Positions 1-6,298 of a stretch of 6,415 nt of DNA are shown here, piece by piece. The number at the start of each line of letters is the position of its first letter. Within the stretch, counting starts at the first letter, position 1. The position numbers and the translations under genes were made by a program. The stretch covers positions 1-6,415 of the forward strand of contig JAISYB010000017.1 in NCBI GenBank assembly GCA_031270215.1, read 5' to 3'. Origin of the DNA: Streptococcaceae bacterium (lineage in GTDB: Bacteria; Bacillota; Bacilli; Lactobacillales; Streptococcaceae). A model generated the notes under the pieces. The model was not told the origin of the DNA and ran no database searches. It saw nothing but the letters and a program-made list of their open reading frames with translations.

Positions 1-1034
1 TCAAACTTCGGCTGATAAGTATCGTTCAGTGAGGCTGCTTTGGCGACAGTGACCTTACTATCGTCACTCTGATAGGCAAGCCCTGAGTTGATTGCAATCG
101 TTCCAAGTGTAGCTCGACCGCGCGTATAATTAACCGGCCTGGTAAATTTCACAGTTACTTGGCTGCTTCCCGAAACATTGCCAGCTGAGATTTCAGTAAT
201 CGCCGCAAATTCAAACGCACCAGTAAATGCAAAGTCGCTAGCTTGCAAGGCACGCTCCAGATGTCCGCCAATAATATCAAGAACTGCGGTATAGCTTGGC
301 GTATTAGTATCCTGTGTATCTAGCAGAGTTGCTTGGTTAGCCAGATTAAGCTTAACGGTATTAAAGGTAAAATCAAAGTTAAACGCCGTACCATAGACGT
401 TATTGCCCGCCTTTATCCCAAGCGTTCCCTCAGTTGGATTAGCGCTAATTCCACTTAAGTCAAAGTGAAGCTTACTATGTTCAGCAGGGTCAACGGTTAG
501 ATTGACAATCGAGTAGGCAAAAGCGCCTGTTAGATTTAAGCCGGATTGCCCGATACTATTGAGTAAACCTGAGCCAGTTTTATACACATAATCCTCAACC
601 GAATCACCACTCAGCTCAATAATCCCTGAGATACTCGTCACATTATCATTAATCGACCGAGTGTTGACATCAACGGGATTGCCATTAAACTGCAAGGCTA
701 CAAACTTCGCCGTAGGTGCAGTTTCTTCGTCTGATAACTCGCTTGGAATAATTGAGGTGACAGCTATCTTTTGTGCCGGTTCACTAAGTGTGGTTGTTTC
801 CTCCGTTGTCGCTTCTGGTGTTGTTTGTGAAGTCGTTGTCTCCTTCGTTGTCACTTCCGGCACTGTTTGTGAAGTTGTTGATTCTTCACTGGCAGGAGAA
901 GCTACCTGTTCAGCTTGAACCGTTTGCGCCTGTGATACTTGAGTTAATTGAAGCGTTGCTTGCGGTACTGGTTGTGCAAAAAGTATAAATGTTAAAGCAA
1001 TCGTAAATAGCTGCTTAACTCTTCTAATTTTCAT
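1..1034 (-). CDS. Secreted surface protein, N-terminal part (runs off the window)
   Basis: The frame stays open for 344 codons from ATG at 1034 to the window edge, so the C-terminus and any LPXTG or other anchor are not visible. Residues 1-8 (MKIRRVKQ) are basic and residues 9-20 (LFTIALTFILFA) are hydrophobic. Candidate cleavage sites follow VPQA (26) or VSQA (36), which makes a Sec signal peptide. Residues 51-82 are a Thr/Glu-rich linker built from a 14-residue repeat. Residues from about 108 to 344 look beta-rich, with alternating hydrophobic and polar residues and many Asn, Gly, Ser and Thr. Residues 266-334, starting SDFAFTGAFEF, resemble an Ig-like or adhesin-type sandwich module, but I recognise no named family. 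ATG 1034 is preferred over the in-frame ATG at 1049, which overlaps the ribosome binding site. Base composition differs from the iol genes: 86 G+C of 180 at 1-180, against 62 of 180 at 3001-3180 (hand counts). Function unknown; adhesion or cell-wall display is a guess. Confidence 0.85.
   Translation of the reverse strand, partial: MKIRRVKQLFTIALTFILFAQPVPQATLQLTQVSQAQTVQAEQVASPASEESTTSQTVPEVTTKETTTSQTTPEATTEETTTLSEPAQKIAVTSIIPSELSDEETAPTAKFVALQFNGNPVDVNTRSINDNVTSISGIIELSGDSVEDYVYKTGSGLLNSIGQSGLNLTGAFAYSIVNLTVDPAEHSKLHFDLSGISANPTEGTLGIKAGNNVYGTAFNFDFTFNTVKLNLANQATLLDTQDTNTPSYTAVLDIIGGHLERALQASDFAFTGAFEFAAITEISAGNVSGSSQVTVKFTRPVNYTRGRATLGTIAINSGLAYQSDDSKVTVAKAASLNDTYQPKF
801..884 (-). repeat. 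Two 42-base tandem repeats encoding a Thr-rich linker
   Basis: Positions 843-884 encode ESTTSQTVPEVTTK (residues 51-64) and 801-842 encode ETTTSQTTPEATTE (residues 65-78). A third copy starts as ETTT (79-82) and then decays. The units are exactly 42 bases, so gain or loss of a copy keeps the frame. Linkers like this usually act as extended spacers between the signal peptide and the exposed domain of wall proteins. Confidence 0.85.
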
Positions 1035-1042
1035 CGTTTCGT

Positions 1043-1049
1043 CCTCCAT
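1043..1049 (-). promoter_or_regulatory. Ribosome binding site of the surface-protein gene; decides the start
   Basis: On the minus strand this reads ATGGAGG, with the core GGAGG at 1047-1043 placed 8 bases before ATG 1034. The first three bases (1049-1047) are themselves an in-frame ATG five codons upstream (MEDET before MKIRR). Because that ATG overlaps the Shine-Dalgarno core and would add acidic residues ahead of the signal peptide, the downstream ATG is the better start. Confidence 0.75.
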
Positions 1050-1100
1050 TCTATTAATTTTTTATCTGAATATTCTGATTTTTTCAGGCTTTTGACCGTC

Positions 1101-1124
1101 TTAAAAAATCAACCTGTCAATCAT
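1101..1124 (-). CDS. Possible mini-ORF 2 (MIDRLIF), overlapping mini-ORF 1
   Basis: A seven-codon frame, ATG 1124 to TAA 1103-1101. Its ATG overlaps the TGA of the mini-ORF just upstream (ATGA, positions 1124-1121), an arrangement typical of coupled translation. It has no ribosome binding site of its own. It ends 66 bases before the surface-protein ATG. It is too short to judge as a gene and may be chance. Confidence 0.15.
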   Translation of the reverse strand: MIDRLIF

Positions 1125-1147
1125 GGCGATAATCCTAACATTCCCAT
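1121..1147 (-). CDS. Possible leader mini-ORF 1 (MGMLGLSP) with a very strong RBS
   Basis: An eight-codon frame, ATG 1147 to TGA 1123-1121, sits 7 bases behind the perfect Shine-Dalgarno core AGGAGG at 1160-1155, within AAAAGGAGGAGGG. No longer frame begins near that site, so either the ribosome binding site serves a leader peptide, it is the remnant of a lost gene, or it is a chance purine run. The mini-ORF lies in the presumed 5' leader of the surface-protein gene, where translation of a short peptide could influence expression. No peptide family is recognised. Confidence 0.3.
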   Translation of the reverse strand: MGMLGLSP

Positions 1148-1154
1148 TTGCCCT

Positions 1155-1160
1155 CCTCCT
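1155..1160 (-). promoter_or_regulatory. Orphan strong Shine-Dalgarno site
   Basis: AGGAGG on the minus strand within a GGAGGAGGG purine run, 7 bases before ATG 1147. It is as good as the sites before iolA and iolT but leads only to an eight-codon frame, which makes it unusual. Confidence 0.5.
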
Positions 1161-1245
1161 TTTCTCACTGATTCTTTTTCAAACGGCTGACAAAAATTAT
1201 TTCCGTCAGTTTTTCTCCTAATATGCTTATCGCAAAACATCCTAC

Positions 1246-1270
1246 AAAAACGCTTATATCAAACGTTTTT
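1246..1270 (-). terminator. Weak terminator-like hairpin after iolT
   Basis: On the minus strand AAAAACGTTT (1270-1261) pairs with AAGCGTTTTT (1255-1246) around the loop GATAT. That gives ten pairs, one a G-U, but only two G-C pairs. The right arm ends in five T residues inside the stem rather than in a separate U tract. It lies about 73 bases past the iolT stop and is the best candidate for the end of the iol transcript, although a stem this AT-rich would be an inefficient intrinsic terminator. Confidence 0.4.
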
Positions 1271-1342
1271 TCATATTTTGCAGATACATCATTCGTTTTG
1301 ATAAATATTTTTGGCTTGAAGTAATTCTTTTAAACGGAGCTA

Positions 1343-2740
1343 TTATTCAAAATTTTCTTCAAATTTAAAGTCTAATTCTATTTCTTCTAAGGATTTACCC
1401 CTTGTTTCTGGCACAAATTTTATTGCAAAAATCAGAGAAATTGCATTTAGAGCAACAAAGACTAGGAACGTCTTTCCAATTCCAACACCAGCTAGTAACA
1501 TTGGAAAGACAAGGGCAACCAAAAAGTTAGTCATCCATAGGAAGAAAGTGGCAATCCCCATGCCTAGACCACGAACTCTTTGAGGGAAAATTTCTGAAAG
1601 CAAGAGCCATGTCACCGGTCCAACGCACCCTTGGAAAAATGCTACAAATGTCACGATAAAAATCATTATGATAAACGGCATTAATGGAGAATTTGGAATC
1701 GTAAAAATCGTAGTTGAGATTGCAATCATTGAAGCTAACGAAACGGAAATACCTGTGATAATCATTTTCCGCCTATCAATTTTATGCATTAGATTCATGC
1801 CGACAATCGCAGCGATTACCGAAAACAATCCGTTAAACGTATTAACAATCAATGAAATATTAGCGCCCAATCCGGATTCGGTCAGTACTTTTGTTCCGTA
1901 ATACATCATCACGTTGATACCCATTATTTGTTGCATGACACCTAAAGCGATACCTAAGAAAATTAAATTACGAATCCATGGCGTTTTCAGTGCCGCACCT
2001 AGACTTAATGATTTTTCCGTTGACTCTTTTTCCCTATGTAACGAAAGGTCGATTACATCAAGCTCTTCAACAGCCTCATCATTTGTTCTGATATGTTCCA
2101 AAGAAGTTAACGCTTCTTCTTTACTTTTATTCATATAAAGCCAACGTGGGGACTCAGGAACCGTTTTCATTCCAAAGAATAGAACCAGTGCCGGAATAAT
2201 CGCAACCAATAACATCCATCTCCAAATACCATCATATTGGCTAAATGCCGTTCCTAAAATCGCATTGATGACGAAGGCTAAGAATTGACCGCCAACAATC
2301 ATTAATTAATTTTGAGTAACTAATTTCCCACGTTTCTCCAGTGTCGCAATTTCAGCTAAAAATGTTGGTACTGTCACCGATGCACAACCAACTGCTAAAC
2401 CAAGGATAAATCTTGCGCCAAACATGAATAAAGCGGTTGGTGAAATCGCACTTGCGATTGCGCCGATTAAAAATATCGCCGATATACTCCAAATTACTTT
2501 TTTTCTACCGAATGCATCTGATAGCCTACCACCAACTAATGCCCCTATTGCAGCACCTAAAGTTATCGAGCCTGTTACCATACCCTCTGTGCTGGGACTC
2601 AAATTAAGTTGGCTCGGTTTTTCCATAAATGATAATGCACCATTTGTTGTGCCTGTATTGTATCCGAACAGCAATCCGCCAAATGTTGAAATAATCGCAA
2701 TTCGCTTCAGATTTTTATCTGCTTCAGCTTTTGTATTCAT
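1343..2740 (-). pseudogene. iolT: myo-inositol transporter of the MFS sugar porter family, split by an in-frame stop
   Basis: Read through, this is a 465-codon protein, close to the usual length of sugar porters, which import sugar or polyol with protons through 12 membrane helices. Visible motifs are GGLLFGYNTG (21-30), the loop GRLSDAFGRK (71-80), RFILGLAVG (110-118), PESPRWL (195-201), QQIMGIN (270-276), DRRK (322-325), SEIFPQRVRG (382-391) and PETRGKSLEE (444-453). Codon 145 (2308-2306) is TAA. The reading frame is the same on both sides, so this is a single nonsense change, not a frameshift. Bacillus IolT, as I recall it, reads TQNELMIV here, so GAA to TAA would explain it. The stop falls near the start of helix 5. 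ATG 2302, two codons later, has no good ribosome binding site, and a product from it would lack helices 1-4. The ATG at 2740 follows AGGAGG (2752-2747) by 6 bases. As the last gene after iolC, myo-inositol uptake is the likely role. Recent inactivation or a sequencing error are both possible. Confidence 0.85.
2306..2308 (-). other. iolT: Premature TAA codon in iolT
   Basis: The minus strand reads ACT CAA AAT TAA TTA ATG ATT, that is T Q N stop L M I. The base after the stop is T (TAAT), generally an efficient termination context, so substantial readthrough is not expected. The position aligns with the helix 5 polar residue that is Gln in many sugar porters and Glu in IolT relatives (family knowledge from memory). 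Confidence 0.85.
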
Positions 2741-2762
2741 TTCCTGCCTCCTACTATTTATT

Positions 2763-2796
2763 TAAGGGCACAGCATAACAAATCACCGTACCCTTA
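2763..2796 (-). promoter_or_regulatory. RNA hairpin between iolC and iolT
   Basis: In the minus-strand transcript UAAGGGUACGGUG (2796-2784) pairs with UGCUGUGCCCUUA (2775-2763) around an 8-base loop. All 13 positions pair if G-U is allowed, and four pairs are G-U. The other strand could not form an equally continuous stem, because those positions become A-C mismatches, so the structure is specific to the iol mRNA. No U tract follows; AAAUAAAUAGU and the iolT ribosome binding site come next, 10 bases downstream. That favours an mRNA-stability or processing element, or a partial attenuator, over a simple terminator. Confidence 0.6.
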
Positions 2797-2802
2797 TTAA
2801 AA

Positions 2803-3762
2803 TTACGACTGTTCTTTTATCAATCCTTCAATCTGTTCAACAGTCGGCATTGCGTCACTTGAGCTGTGTGAACTGACAACAATAGCAGCAGAAGCACTTC
2901 CATACTTCAAAGCATCCTCAATTGATAGTCCTTTGACCAAAGCAGTGATAAATGCTGCAGCGTATGAATCTCCGGCACCAAAGGTTTTTAATACATTTGC
3001 TTTATAGGCGTTTCCTTTGGTAATCTTGCCAGTTTTTTCATAGGCATAAGAGCCCTCTACACCGTGCTTAATAACAATTAATTCTGGTGAATAATTAAAG
3101 AGATGTTCTACTGTTTCTTCGTTTTTTCCACCTACTTGATTTTCCAAAACATCAAATTCATCACGAGTACCGATTACAATATCCGCTTGTTTTGCAATTA
3201 ATTCATAATAAACTGCTGTTTCTTCCTCAGAGCTCCATGTATATGGACGATAATCTAATTCAAAAATAACTTTCACGCCTGCGTCCTTAGCAATCGCAAC
3301 GGCTTTAATTACCGCTTCTCTTGAAGGACTTTGAGCTAAACCAGTACCTGATACCACAAAATACTCGGTTTGTTTGATATATTCGGGATTAATTTCTTTA
3401 GGCTCCAAATATAAATCAGCAACCTGATCACGATACATCAAAATGCTACATTCTGATGGACTTTTAATCTCAGTAAAAGCTAAACCTGCTTTATGTCCAT
3501 CTGTATCAAAAACTACTCCTGAAGTATCTATATTTGAATTTTCCAGATACTCTTTAATGTAATTTCCATGTTGATCCTTTGGAATTTTTCCTATAAAACC
3601 AACTTTTAATCCCATTTTTGCTGCACCGATAGCAATATTGGCAGGACTGCCACCAACATATTTTCTAAAAGTTACGGTTTCTTCCATTGGGCGATTGTAT
3701 TCAACTGCATTTAAATCAATTGCAGCACGACCAATAGCAATAACATCATATTTTTTTTCCAT
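2803..3762 (-). CDS. iolC: 5-dehydro-2-deoxygluconokinase IolC
   Basis: A 319-residue PfkB-family kinase that uses ATP to phosphorylate 2-deoxy-5-keto-D-gluconate at C6 in the cytoplasm, giving the substrate of the IolJ aldolase. Visible features are the N-terminal GRAAIDLNAV (11-20) substrate region, the GGSPANIA glycine motif (37-44) typical of PfkB lids, and the C-terminal ATP/anion-hole signature FGAGDSYAAAF (261-271), where D265 is the expected catalytic base. The tail SHSSSDAMPT (298-307) is characteristic of IolC rather than ribokinase or fructokinase. Length is close to that of the Bacillus enzyme. ATG 3762 follows GGAGGG (3773-3768) by 5 bases. It lies 69 bases after iolB and 62 before iolT in the same transcript. 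The gene is intact, with nothing missing from the active site. Confidence 0.95.
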   Translation of the reverse strand: MEKKYDVIAIGRAAIDLNAVEYNRPMEETVTFRKYVGGSPANIAIGAAKMGLKVGFIGKIPKDQHGNYIKEYLENSNIDTSGVVFDTDGHKAGLAFTEIKSPSECSILMYRDQVADLYLEPKEINPEYIKQTEYFVVSGTGLAQSPSREAVIKAVAIAKDAGVKVIFELDYRPYTWSSEEETAVYYELIAKQADIVIGTRDEFDVLENQVGGKNEETVEHLFNYSPELIVIKHGVEGSYAYEKTGKITKGNAYKANVLKTFGAGDSYAAAFITALVKGLSIEDALKYGSASAAIVVSSHSSSDAMPTVEQIEGLIKEQS

Positions 3763-3831
3763 GGTTACCCTCCATTAATATATATTTAGTAATTGAAATT
3801 CAGTTAAACAATAAGCAAGTAGTAACTTAAT

Positions 3832-4653
3832 TTAATCTCGATTAATAATCCATTCATGACCTTTGTCATTATGAAATTTCCAAATTTTGTTTGGCCCAGC
3901 CATGATGTTTAAATAATAGCCATCATATCCTTCGGCAACGCTTACTGGGTGATAGCCTCTAGGGACGATTACCATCTCCTCGTTGTAAACGGTCATTGTT
4001 TCATCTAACAAACGGTCATCAGTATAGACTCTTTGAAATACAAAACCATTTTGCGGATTCATTTCATGGTAATAAGTTTCTTCAAGAAAACTTTCCTGCG
4101 GCAGATTATCAACATCATGCTTGTGTGGCGGATAGCTAGACCAATTAGCTTGATCTGTATAAACCTCAACAACCAATAGTTTTTCTGAAATTTTACTCTG
4201 GTCGTCCAAGATATTGTGAACTAAACGCTTATTATTATATTTCCCACGTTGCTCAACAGTATTGTCAGCAGCTTTAATCAAGGTAGTTTGCCTAGTTTTA
4301 TCATTAGCTGGCGAATAACAAAGTATAACACTACCGGCTTTAGCACAACATATCGTTACCTTTTTACCAACAGGGATATAGACACTATCTGTTGGACGTT
4401 TCTCAAAAACAGATTCCCGAACGCCAACCTCTTCAAATTTCTCTTGACCATCACTAATACTGTACTTCCCTGTTAATGCAACGATACAGAGTTCTAAATC
4501 TTCTAAATTAGTCTGAAAAGAACCGCCTGCTTCCATTTTAAAAACTTGTGCTTCAATATACTCAAGAGGACTATTAGCTCGTGTAATATGATGCAGTAAA
4601 GTTACCTTCTCTGTTATTTCAAATTGAATAGGGCTTCTTTTTAATTCAACCAT
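3832..4653 (-). CDS. iolB: 5-deoxy-glucuronate isomerase IolB
   Basis: A 273-residue bicupin enzyme that isomerises 5-deoxy-D-glucuronate to 2-deoxy-5-keto-D-gluconate, the step between IolD and IolC. The C-terminal cupin carries the metal site: PPHKHD gives His177 and His179, the EET stretch gives a Glu near 191-192, and PRGYHP gives His235. The closing NIMAGPN (249-255) is a hallmark of the IolB family. The N-terminal cupin (about 1-125) lacks an obvious metal set, as expected for the family. ATG 4653 follows AAAGGAG (4667-4661) by 7 bases; the GGA directly before the ATG is too close to serve. The gene lies 99 bases after iolA and 69 before iolC. It is full length and intact. Confidence 0.95.
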   Translation of the reverse strand: MVELKRSPIQFEITEKVTLLHHITRANSPLEYIEAQVFKMEAGGSFQTNLEDLELCIVALTGKYSISDGQEKFEEVGVRESVFEKRPTDSVYIPVGKKVTICCAKAGSVILCYSPANDKTRQTTLIKAADNTVEQRGKYNNKRLVHNILDDQSKISEKLLVVEVYTDQANWSSYPPHKHDVDNLPQESFLEETYYHEMNPQNGFVFQRVYTDDRLLDETMTVYNEEMVIVPRGYHPVSVAEGYDGYYLNIMAGPNKIWKFHNDKGHEWIINRD

Positions 4654-4752
4654 TCCTTTACTCCTTTATACTTACATTGCTCATCTATTTGCTAATCTAT
4701 AATAAAACTAAGTATTCTACGTAATCATCTAAACATGCCAACCTAGTGTTAT

Positions 4753-6207
4753 TTAAATATCTTCTTTAGGATAACGAGCAGTTACTACTTTACGGTGAGT
4801 ATAAAACTCAATACTGTCTTTACCGTTACAGTGAAGATCTCCGAAGAATGAATCTTTCCAACCGGAAAAAGCAAAGAATGCCATCGGTGCCGGAACACCC
4901 AAGTTGATTCCTAACATGCCGCCATCGATATTTTCTCGGAAATAACGGATAGCGCTTGCGTTATTAGTAAAGATACACGCACCATTTGCAAATGGAGACT
5001 TGTTCGCAATCTCTACTCCTTCTTTTAAATCTTTAATTTTAACGACTGATAATACCGGCGCAAAAATTTCATCCTGCCAAATCGTCATATCCGTTGTTAC
5101 ATTTTCAAAAATAGTAGGCCCTACGAAGAAGCCTTCACTTGGAATATTTTCACGACCATCAAGCGTTAAAGTTGCACCTTCAGCAATTCCTTTTTCAATA
5201 TATCCAAATGTGCGATCTTTATTCTCTTGACGAATAACCGGTCCTAAGAAAACTCCTTCATCTAATCCATTACCGATTTTTAACGATTTAGCTTCAGCAA
5301 TGAGTTTTTCCATCACCGTATCATAAACTGCTTCTTCAATTTCTAAAACCGCACATGCCATACAACGCTCGCCTGCCGAGCCAAAAGCTGCCGAGATAAC
5401 ATTCTTTACTGTCACATCAATATTGGCATCTTTCAAAACAATTGTATGATTTTTAGCTCCCGTCAAAGATTGAACACGTTTTAAATTTTTAGCTCCAGTT
5501 TTATATACATATTCCCCAACAGCCTTTGAACCAACGAAAGAAATTGCTTTAACATCTCTATTTTCTAACAATCCATTGACAACATCATGTGCCCCATTAA
5601 CGATATTAAAAACACCATCCGGCAATCCTGCTTCTTTTAGTAAATCGGCAACCTTTCTTGCTAAAAGCGGCGTTTTTTCAGACGGCTTCAATATAAATGT
5701 ATTACCACATGCAATGGCAGTTGGAAACATCCAGCATGGTACCATCATTGGAAAATTGAATGGAGCGATCCCACCAATAACACCAATTGGATACTTATAA
5801 TTAACCGCTTCAACGTCAGTTGCAATGCTTGATAAAGAGTCTCCCATTAGTAAGCTTGGAACACCAGCAGCAAATTCAGTATTTTCAATTCCACGTTGAA
5901 CTTCTCCAAGCGCTTCACTAAAAGCCTTCCCGTTTTCTAGTGTAATCAAACGAGCAAGTTCCTTTTTATTTTCGATTAATAATTGTTGAAATTTAAACAT
6001 AACTCTAGCTCTTTTCGGTGCTGCTACCTCCTTCCATGTTTGAAAAGCCTCTTGAGCCACTCTCACAGCTTCATCCAAATCTTTTCTAGTGGAATGAGGT
6101 ACTTCGGCCAAAGTTTCACCAGTTGCCGGATTAATAACACTTTCAAATTTCACTGTGCTACTTTCCACCCATCTTCCACCGATAAAATTCATTAGTCTGT
6201 CTGCCAT
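4753..6207 (-). CDS. iolA: Malonate/methylmalonate-semialdehyde dehydrogenase (CoA-acylating) IolA
   Basis: A 484-residue aldehyde dehydrogenase that makes acetyl-CoA, CO2 and NADH from malonate semialdehyde, the last step of the inositol route; the family also acts on methylmalonate semialdehyde (MmsA). Visible features are IAPFNFPMM with the oxyanion-hole Asn151, the NAD-binding KPSEKTP (174-180), FVGSKAVGEYVY (224-235), GSAGERCMAC with the catalytic Cys282, and QDEIFAPV, where Glu380 would hold the nicotinamide ribose. At the place where hydrolytic aldehyde dehydrogenases carry the general-base Glu, this protein has SLTGAKNH (Thr249), as CoA-acylating members do. ATG 6207 follows AGGAGG (6221-6216) by 8 bases. 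It is the first clear gene of the operon, behind the promoter at 6270-6298. The gene is intact. In the iol context malonate semialdehyde is the likely main substrate; the symbol mmsA is also used for such proteins. Confidence 0.95.
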   Translation of the reverse strand: MADRLMNFIGGRWVESSTVKFESVINPATGETLAEVPHSTRKDLDEAVRVAQEAFQTWKEVAAPKRARVMFKFQQLLIENKKELARLITLENGKAFSEALGEVQRGIENTEFAAGVPSLLMGDSLSSIATDVEAVNYKYPIGVIGGIAPFNFPMMVPCWMFPTAIACGNTFILKPSEKTPLLARKVADLLKEAGLPDGVFNIVNGAHDVVNGLLENRDVKAISFVGSKAVGEYVYKTGAKNLKRVQSLTGAKNHTIVLKDANIDVTVKNVISAAFGSAGERCMACAVLEIEEAVYDTVMEKLIAEAKSLKIGNGLDEGVFLGPVIRQENKDRTFGYIEKGIAEGATLTLDGRENIPSEGFFVGPTIFENVTTDMTIWQDEIFAPVLSVVKIKDLKEGVEIANKSPFANGACIFTNNASAIRYFRENIDGGMLGINLGVPAPMAFFAFSGWKDSFFGDLHCNGKDSIEFYTHRKVVTARYPKEDI

Positions 6208-6269
6208 TCTATATTCCTCCTAATTTTTATTATGCCTTTTGATAAAGGTCTAATCATTATGACACCTTA

Positions 6270-6298
6270 ACAATACCTCATGTTGATTTTATTGTCAA
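6270..6298 (-). promoter_or_regulatory. Sigma-A type promoter of the iol operon
   Basis: On the minus strand the perfect -35 box TTGACA (6298-6293) is followed by 17 bases and the -10 box TATTGT (6275-6270, four of six consensus bases). Transcription would start near 6263, leaving a leader of about 55 bases before ATG 6207. Operator-like repeats overlap the -35 box and spacer, which suggests repression by blocking the polymerase. Confidence 0.65.

Larger units (their letters stand above)
1035..1342. other. Gap of 308 bases between iolT and the surface-protein gene
   Basis: In minus-strand order it holds the terminator-like stem at 1246-1270, a short inverted repeat CTGAC/GTCAG at 1187-1209 with a 13-base loop, the orphan Shine-Dalgarno site with two mini-ORFs (1160-1101), a 4-base palindrome CTGA/TCAG at 1075-1087, and the ribosome binding site of the surface gene. 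A perfect TTGACA lies at 1120-1115 but has no -10 box at the right distance, so I cannot place the surface-gene promoter. No longer coding frame or structured RNA is evident. Confidence 0.6.

Noticed and set aside
661..988. Two plus-strand reading frames, one rich in Ser and Val, opposite the surface-protein gene
   Set aside because: They mirror the Thr-rich repeat on the other strand, have no ribosome binding site, and cover the start of a much better gene.
1115..1120. Perfect TTGACA on the minus strand as a surface-gene -35 box
   Set aside because: At 16-18 bases downstream the sequence is GGTCAA or its neighbours, with no resemblance to TATAAT.
1187..1209. CTGAC/GTCAG inverted repeat as a terminator
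   Set aside because: The stem is only five pairs with a 13-base loop, and no U tract follows in the minus direction.
2156..2169. AGGAACCGTTTTCA as a catabolite response (cre) site
   Set aside because: It differs from the cre consensus at two informative positions and lies deep inside iolT coding sequence; no better cre was found near the iol promoter.
2300..2302. ATG 2302 as the start of a separate 319-residue transporter gene
   Set aside because: It has no Shine-Dalgarno site at a usable distance, and the product would lack the first four helices; it is the second half of the interrupted iolT.
2424..2765. Long plus-strand frame opposite iolT, and similar frames opposite iolA and iolB
   Set aside because: They are antisense shadows of conserved genes, without family motifs or plausible ribosome binding sites.
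6235..6248. CCTTTTGATAAAGG imperfect palindrome in the iolA leader
   Set aside because: Arms of five bases around a four-base centre are expected often in AT-rich DNA, and no known site matches.
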